From NCBI RefSeq assembly GCF_002198715.1, contig NZ_MWLK01000013.1:95485-159484 (forward strand): a stretch of 64,000 nt of DNA, in the 5' to 3' direction. Numbering within the stretch: the first letter of the stretch is position 1; the number at the start of each line of letters is the position of its first letter. The notes under the pieces were generated by a model. It had not been told where the DNA came from. It saw nothing but the letters and a program-made list of their open reading frames with translations, and searched no databases. The stretch is from Rhodomicrobium sp. R_RK_3. Its GTDB lineage: Bacteria; Pseudomonadota; Alphaproteobacteria; Rhizobiales; Rhodomicrobiaceae. Below are positions 59,879 through 64,000 of this stretch, in pieces. The translations under genes were made by a program, and so were the position numbers.

Positions 59879-61303
59879 TTGACCGTACCAGACCTTCGCA
59901 ATTTTTCGCTGATCGGCGCCGTCGGCGCCATCATCCTGCTGTCCGCCGCGACCGGCGTCCGCGCCGAGGCGCTCTCCGGCTGCGCCACGCTGTCGGCCGA
60001 ACCGGTGGCGCTGAAGAGCGGCCCGTTCGCCGCCTCGCACAATACCGGCGCGGTTCCGCTGCGCGCGGGTGAGACGCTCTATCTGCAGATGCTCGCCGAA
60101 CCCGGCTCGACCGGCACCGGCTCGATCGCCATCGCCGATGGCGAGGATGCCGGCGGCAAGCTGCTCGCCGGCGCGGCGCCGCAGGAGACCTCCTATACCG
60201 TCCCCTATGACGGCCTCTACAGTTTCGAGTTCCGCGCCGACGGCGCCGCAACCTTGACCTTCGAGGTGCGCTGCGACGTGCACAACGCCTCGCTCACGCC
60301 CTCCGCCAGCCCCGAAGCCTTCGTCGAGCGCCGCGCCGCGCGCATGCTGGCTGAGGACACCCCGCAGACCAACCTGAAGCGCCGGGACGCCAAGCCCGAC
60401 GGCATCGACAAGGCGGTGCAGACCGCCGCGGTGATGAACGCCAAGGGCGACCCGGCGCAGGTCAGCATCTCCACCAGCGTGCAGAGCCTTGCCGCGGCCG
60501 AGGGCTATGCCTTCGCCGACAACAAGCTGGACATGTGGGTGGAGGGCAAGGTCGGCCAGTTCAGCCAGGAATTCGACGAGAACGGCCAGCGCTACGATTC
60601 GCAGGGCAATGCCCATCTGGTCAATCTGGGCACAGACTATCTGATCCGGCCCGGCGTGATGATCGGGGCCATGCTGCAATTCGACCAGTATAATGAAAGC
60701 TACAGCGCGCTCGACGCCGACACCACCAGCCACGGCATGATGTTCGGCCCCTATGCCAGCGTCCGGCTGGCGCCCGACGTGTTCTTCGACGCACGCGCCG
60801 CCTGGGGCGGTACCGACAATGACGCCGCGCTGCCCGACGGCACCCGCGTCAGCTTCGAGACCGAGCGCCAGCTCGTGCGCGGCCAGCTCACCGCCAACCG
60901 CAAACTGTTCGGCCTGCAATTCACCCCGACCGTCGGCCTCGCCGTGATCGAGGACCGCTTCACCCATCCGGAGGAATTGCCCGAGGGCACCTTGCAGGAT
61001 TATGCGACGGCGATGGGACGGCTCGGCGTCGGTTCGGCGGTGTCCTACAAGTTCAAGCTGGATGATGGTGGCTATCTGCAGCCGAGCGCGGCGCTCAGCA
61101 CCGGCTGGACCCTCAACGGCGTGGACGATCTCGGCACCGGCAGCCATCTGGCCAACGAAACCGGCGCCAAGGCCGAAGCCGGCCTGATGCTCGGCACCTC
61201 GGACGGCATCAGCTTGCAGGCCACCGGCGCCATCGAAGGCATCGGCCAGGAAGACTATTCCGCCTGGAGCGGCAGCCTCTCGGTGAAGGCGCCGCTGAAT
61301 TAG
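59879..61303 (+). CDS. autotransporter beta-barrel domain protein
   Basis: I prefer the TTG at 59879 because GGAAGGA at 59866-59872 is correctly spaced and yields a clean signal peptide (LTVPDLRNFSLIGAVGAIIL to GVRAEA). The 474-residue product has a passenger-like N-terminal part with a conserved acidic/aromatic pattern, then from about residue 210 an outer-membrane barrel (KLDMWVEGKVGQFSQEFDEN, LIRPGVMIGAMLQFDQYNES, VKAPLN at the end). An alternative ATG at 59843 is possible. It probably inserts in the outer membrane; the passenger's role is unknown. Confidence 0.82.
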   Translation: MTVPDLRNFSLIGAVGAIILLSAATGVRAEALSGCATLSAEPVALKSGPFAASHNTGAVPLRAGETLYLQMLAEPGSTGTGSIAIADGEDAGGKLLAGAAPQETSYTVPYDGLYSFEFRADGAATLTFEVRCDVHNASLTPSASPEAFVERRAARMLAEDTPQTNLKRRDAKPDGIDKAVQTAAVMNAKGDPAQVSISTSVQSLAAAEGYAFADNKLDMWVEGKVGQFSQEFDENGQRYDSQGNAHLVNLGTDYLIRPGVMIGAMLQFDQYNESYSALDADTTSHGMMFGPYASVRLAPDVFFDARAAWGGTDNDAALPDGTRVSFETERQLVRGQLTANRKLFGLQFTPTVGLAVIEDRFTHPEELPEGTLQDYATAMGRLGVGSAVSYKFKLDDGGYLQPSAALSTGWTLNGVDDLGTGSHLANETGAKAEAGLMLGTSDGISLQATGAIEGIGQEDYSAWSGSLSVKAPLN

Positions 61304-61339
61304 GACGCGCTGCGGCTGTTCTTTTCGGCATCCCCAAGC

Positions 61340-62005
61340 TCAAAGGACGCCGAACCGCTCGAACACATCGGCGAGACTGTCGCCCCGCTCCAGTGCCGCG
61401 CGGGTCGCATTCTCGCCTTCGACCTTGGCGAGGGCCCGCGCAATCACCTCCTCCTGGATGGCGCGCGGCACGATGACGATGCCATCGGCATCGCCGACCA
61501 CCAGATCGCCGCTCTCGACCGGAACGCCGGCGCATTCGATGGGCACGTCGATCGCCGCGACGACGCCGCGTCCTTTCGAGTCGAGCGGGCCGATGCCGCC
61601 GTGAAAGACCGGGAAGCCCATCGCACGGATCGCCCTGGTGTCGCGGACGAGGCCGTCGGTCAGGCAGCCGCCGGCGCCGCGCGCCCTGGCCGCCGTCGAC
61701 AGCAATTCGCCCCAGGGGGCGATGCGGCCCGTATTGCCGCAGCCGAGCACGGCGACTTCGCCCGCCTTCAGGCTGTCGATCAGGGCGATCTCCAGCGCAT
61801 AGGGGTTTTCGCCGGGCGCGATGTGGTAGACGTCGCGGTAGAGGCCGGTGCGCGCATGGCCGGCCAGCACCAGCGTGTCGTCGAGCGGCCTGATGCGGCT
61901 TGGCAAGGCCTGGCCGCGATAGCCGAGCTCATCGAGCACATCGGACAGCACGGCGACATAAAGTCTGCCGCGAACGACATCCAGAATTTCCGCAAGGTTC
62001 GTCAT
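61340..62005 (-). CDS. RraA-like family protein
   Basis: I start at 62005 (MTNLAEILDVVRG). The 221-residue protein belongs to the RraA/HMG-aldolase/demethylmenaquinone methyltransferase-like fold: VLSDVLDELGYRGQALPSRI, CGNTGRIAPWGELLSTAAR and the GGCLTDGLVRDTRAIRAMGFPVF block. Members include RNase E inhibitors and 4-hydroxy-4-methyl-2-oxoglutarate aldolases; which applies here is not clear. Upstream 397 bases contain a family A repeat. Confidence 0.85.
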   Translation of the reverse strand: MTNLAEILDVVRGRLYVAVLSDVLDELGYRGQALPSRIRPLDDTLVLAGHARTGLYRDVYHIAPGENPYALEIALIDSLKAGEVAVLGCGNTGRIAPWGELLSTAARARGAGGCLTDGLVRDTRAIRAMGFPVFHGGIGPLDSKGRGVVAAIDVPIECAGVPVESGDLVVGDADGIVIVPRAIQEEVIARALAKVEGENATRAALERGDSLADVFERFGVL

Positions 62006-62402
62006 GACCGCTCCCGTTCCCTTCCCCAGGCGCAATCGCGCCAATCGGCAAGGTTAGCCCCTGAGCGCAATGCGGTCGATGTCGATAGGAAGCACCCAGC
62101 CCCGCAATCGCGGTGCGCGCGGAGCAGCAAGATGGAACCATTTCACAGCGCCAGACGAGGCCGCAGCCGGACTCTCCATGGGGAGAGGGTTGGGGTGAGA
62201 GGGTAATCCCTCTCGGTATGACGGTGCGTTGCCAGACGGAGAGGCATTACCCCCTCACCCGGCGTGCGGCGCACGCCGCCCTCGCCCCATGGGAGAGGGC
62301 AGGGCTGCGGCAATCTCAGGCCTGAGAATCGTCACGGCGCGACCGGGAATGCCATCCCATGCAATCCCGGTCCGGCGATGCCGGCGTGTCCGCGAGCGCG
62401 GC
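62006..62402. other. repeat-bearing intergenic region
   Basis: About 397 bases between the RraA-like and DUF1993 genes, both leftward. It contains the family A repeat (62171-62302); no gene is supported. Confidence 0.6.
62171..62302. repeat. dispersed intergenic repeat family A, copy 4
   Basis: Begins ACTCTCCATGGGGAGAGGG (a hairpin) and ends CCATGGGAGAGGGCAGGG, with CATTACCCCCTCACCCGG in the middle. Related to 15449-15570, 35416-35562 and 42138-42216. Confidence 0.6.
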
Positions 62403-62909
62403 TCAGACCCCGCCGAGGAAGTCGCGCTTGCCGATTTCGAGGCCGGCATGACGCAGGATGTCGTAGGCGGTGGTGGCGTGGAAGAAAAAGTTCGGCATGA
62501 AATAGCCGAAGGCGTAGTCGCTGCCTTTGAACCTCAGCTCGCCGACGCGCATTTTCAGGACGATCTCGCGGTCCTCGCCGCCTTCCAGCTTCTCCGGCGT
62601 GACGCTCTTGACGAATTCGATGGTCTTGGCGAGGCGAGCCTTCAGCTCATCGAAGGTGACTTCCACGTCCGGATAGCTCGGCACCTCGGCGCCGGAGAGG
62701 CGGGCGGCCATGCCCTTGGCCTGATCGGTGACGGATTGGATCTGGCGCTTGAAGTCGAACATGTCGGGGGCGAGACGGTAGCCGAGCAGCACGGAGGGAT
62801 CGATCTTGCGGGTTTCGCAATAGAGCGCCGCTTTGTCGAGGATGGCGTTGAGCGCGGTCAGGGTCCGGATGACGGTGGGGAACACGGCCTGATGCAGGGT
62901 AAGCGACAT
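62403..62909 (-). CDS. DUF1993 family protein
   Basis: Start at 62909 (MSLTLHQAVFP). The 168-residue protein has the DUF1993 pattern: AVFPTVIRTLTALNAILDKA, RLAPDMFDFKRQIQSVTDQA and the C-terminal FMPNFFFHATTAYDILRHAG. The family adopts a DinB-like four-helix bundle and has no established role. No signal peptide or membrane segment. Confidence 0.93.
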   Translation of the reverse strand: MSLTLHQAVFPTVIRTLTALNAILDKAALYCETRKIDPSVLLGYRLAPDMFDFKRQIQSVTDQAKGMAARLSGAEVPSYPDVEVTFDELKARLAKTIEFVKSVTPEKLEGGEDREIVLKMRVGELRFKGSDYAFGYFMPNFFFHATTAYDILRHAGLEIGKRDFLGGV

Positions 62910-63031
62910 GGCTTGGGTCCGCTGTTTGGTGGAGGGACGCATCGCGGGCGCCGCCAATCGGGTGCGAGGCGGGCGAGCCAGGCCCTTATAGTCCCGTGCG
63001 GCGCGAGACGCCAGCGGTCCGGTTCAGGTTT

Positions 63032-63361
63032 TCAACCTCGCAATCGGCGCAGGGCCGAGGCGGCGATGCGGCTGCGCACGTCGTCCGGCTCGTCGCCGAT
63101 GGCGGCGGCGATGGCGCGGACGGAGCGGCGCAGATCGTAGATCTGGTCAACCAGCGACATTACGACCGGCAAACTTTCCTCCTCGACCGCGAGCTCATAG
63201 CGCAGCTCGCAGATCAGCCGCACCCGCGCCACGTCGGCCTCGTCGAACTCCGCCGCCGCCTCGCCCGATGCGCCGCGCACGAGGCCGGTCTCCAGCCAGT
63301 CGCGCAGCGCGTCGGCATCCAGCCGGCCGATCATCGCAAAAAGCTCCCGCTCGCCAATCAT
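63032..63361 (-). CDS. cbpM: chaperone modulator CbpM
   Basis: The 109-residue protein starts at 63361, its ATG overlapping the cbpA stop (ATGA), the canonical cbpA-cbpM arrangement. It shows the MerR-like CbpM fold: a helix-rich N-terminus (ELFAMIGRLDADALRDWLET), FDEADVARVRLICELRYELA, and VDQIYDLRRSVRAIAAAI. CbpM binds and inhibits the J-domain of CbpA, an alternative DnaK co-chaperone. Confidence 0.88.
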   Translation of the reverse strand: MIGERELFAMIGRLDADALRDWLETGLVRGASGEAAAEFDEADVARVRLICELRYELAVEEESLPVVMSLVDQIYDLRRSVRAIAAAIGDEPDDVRSRIAASALRRLRG

Positions 63362-63960
63362 GATGCCGCCTCCTTGCCGCGCGGATCGTAGGGGTGCTTG
63401 GCCTCCCAATCCGCGATCAGCTTGTCCAACTCCTCATTGCCCCCTTCCGGGAGTTTGATGCGCAGCTCGATCAATTGATCGCCGCGCTTGCCCGTCGCGC
63501 GGTTCATCACACCCTTGCCGCGCAGGCGCAGCGTGTCGCCGCTATTGGCGTGCTTGGGCACCGTGACCATCACCGCCCCGTTGACGGTCGGCGCCCGCAC
63601 CTTGCCGCCGGCGACGGCCTCGCCGATGGTGATCGGCAGGACGGAGCGGATGGTATCGCCGTCGCGGGTGAAGACCGGGTGGTCGCGGACATTCACCGTA
63701 ACCAGGGCGTCGCCGTTCTCGCCGCCGCCGATGCCGGGCTGGCCCTCGCCGCGCAGGCGCAGCGTCTGGCCATCCTTGAAGCCGGCGGGAATGGTCAGCG
63801 AAAGCCGCTTGCCGTCCGGCATGGTGACAGTCTTTTTCGCGCCGTTCACCGCTTCGAGAAAATCGACCGGGAGCGTGTAGTTGATGTCGCCGCCGCGCGC
63901 CGCGAAGCCGGTGCCGCCGCCGCCGCCAAAACCGCCGCCGCCGAAGCCGCCGCAGAATTT
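63358..63960 (-). CDS. cbpA: DnaJ-like co-chaperone CbpA, C-terminal part (upstream part interrupted at the window edge)
   Basis: The visible part is a Gly-rich linker (GGGGFGGGGG) then the two beta-sandwich substrate domains: DINYTLPVDFLEAVNGAKKT, LTIPAGFKDGQTLRLRGEGQ and VMVTVPKHANSGDTLRLRGK. It ends with the family C-terminus (WEAKHPYDPR). The J-domain should lie beyond the right edge, but in this frame TAG occurs at 63961-63963 and TGA a few codons further, so the gene is not open to the edge. Frameshift, sequence error or rearrangement are all possible. Confidence 0.8.
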   Translation of the reverse strand, partial: KFCGGFGGGGFGGGGGTGFAARGGDINYTLPVDFLEAVNGAKKTVTMPDGKRLSLTIPAGFKDGQTLRLRGEGQPGIGGGENGDALVTVNVRDHPVFTRDGDTIRSVLPITIGEAVAGGKVRAPTVNGAVMVTVPKHANSGDTLRLRGKGVMNRATGKRGDQLIELRIKLPEGGNEELDKLIADWEAKHPYDPRGKEAAS

Positions 63961-64000
63961 CTACCGCCATCAGGCCGAGGGCCAGCCGGGCTTCAAATAT

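Noticed and set aside
1..64000. CRISPR arrays.
   Set aside because: No regularly spaced direct repeats and no cas-like genes seen; the dispersed repeats are far apart and palindromic.

Overview
The window is high-GC (coding mostly near 65% where I counted), densely coded alphaproteobacterial DNA. The best guess is a Hyphomicrobiales (Rhizobiales-type) genome. Support comes from the sdhCDA gene layout, ClpS/ClpA, a DUF992 secreted protein, the CbpA/CbpM pair, an RhlE-type helicase with a charged tail and an omega-amino-acid aminotransferase start at the left edge. These are family recognitions from translation, not database hits.

Layout. 1-12.6 kb: start of an aminotransferase, an RhlE helicase, small secreted proteins, a DUF971 protein, a sugar/polysaccharide patch (sugar epimerase and DUF4910 peptidase facing an O-antigen-ligase-like protein), a DUF992 protein, a TPR-methyltransferase and an esterase. 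12.7-20.7 kb: sdhC-sdhD-sdhA, then an SRPBCC protein, a divergent MFS/AraC pair and creD before sdhB, so the iron-sulfur subunit is separated from its partners. 20.7-24.3 kb: two overlapping metallopeptidase-like genes, DUF1697, a slipin without a membrane anchor, then a non-coding stretch with strong hairpins and two tandem tRNA-like sequences, then a SelW-like protein. 24.6-29.5 kb: a tightly coupled otsB-GH15-otsA-glk operon for making trehalose and probably recycling it. 29.6-42.9 kb: alcohol dehydrogenase, phosphatase-like protein, panC, a VWA/J-domain pair, a D,D-carboxypeptidase, clpS-clpA, azlC-azlD and an esterase.

43.1-50.65 kb is a degraded integrative mobilizable element against tRNA-Leu(UAA). 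It holds MobC, a relaxase, a ParE-type toxin-antitoxin pair, a two-gene cargo of unknown function (a PD-(D/E)XK nuclease-like protein and a helical partner), a membrane protein, small transfer-region proteins, a coupling protein lacking its N-terminal half, and a serine-recombinase tail whose reading frame runs into the antisense of the tRNA. 50.7-54.8 kb carries ceramidase and sterol-desaturase-like genes and a second small accessory patch: a TIR-Sel1 protein and a VapC toxin paired with an HTH antitoxin that has a VapB-like tail. 54.8-64 kb returns to core genes: aspS, rnd, a patatin-like lipoprotein, an autotransporter-barrel protein, an RraA-like protein, DUF1993, cbpM and a broken cbpA at the right edge.

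Two families of dispersed intergenic repeats recur through the window, in two places side by side at convergent gene ends. The most interesting leads are the two-gene cargo on the mobile element, the anticodon-less tRNA-Ala-like sequence, the TIR-Sel1 gene with its neighbouring chimeric toxin-antitoxin, a long perfect palindrome upstream of the helicase, and an AT-rich mosaic patch inside the GH15 gene.
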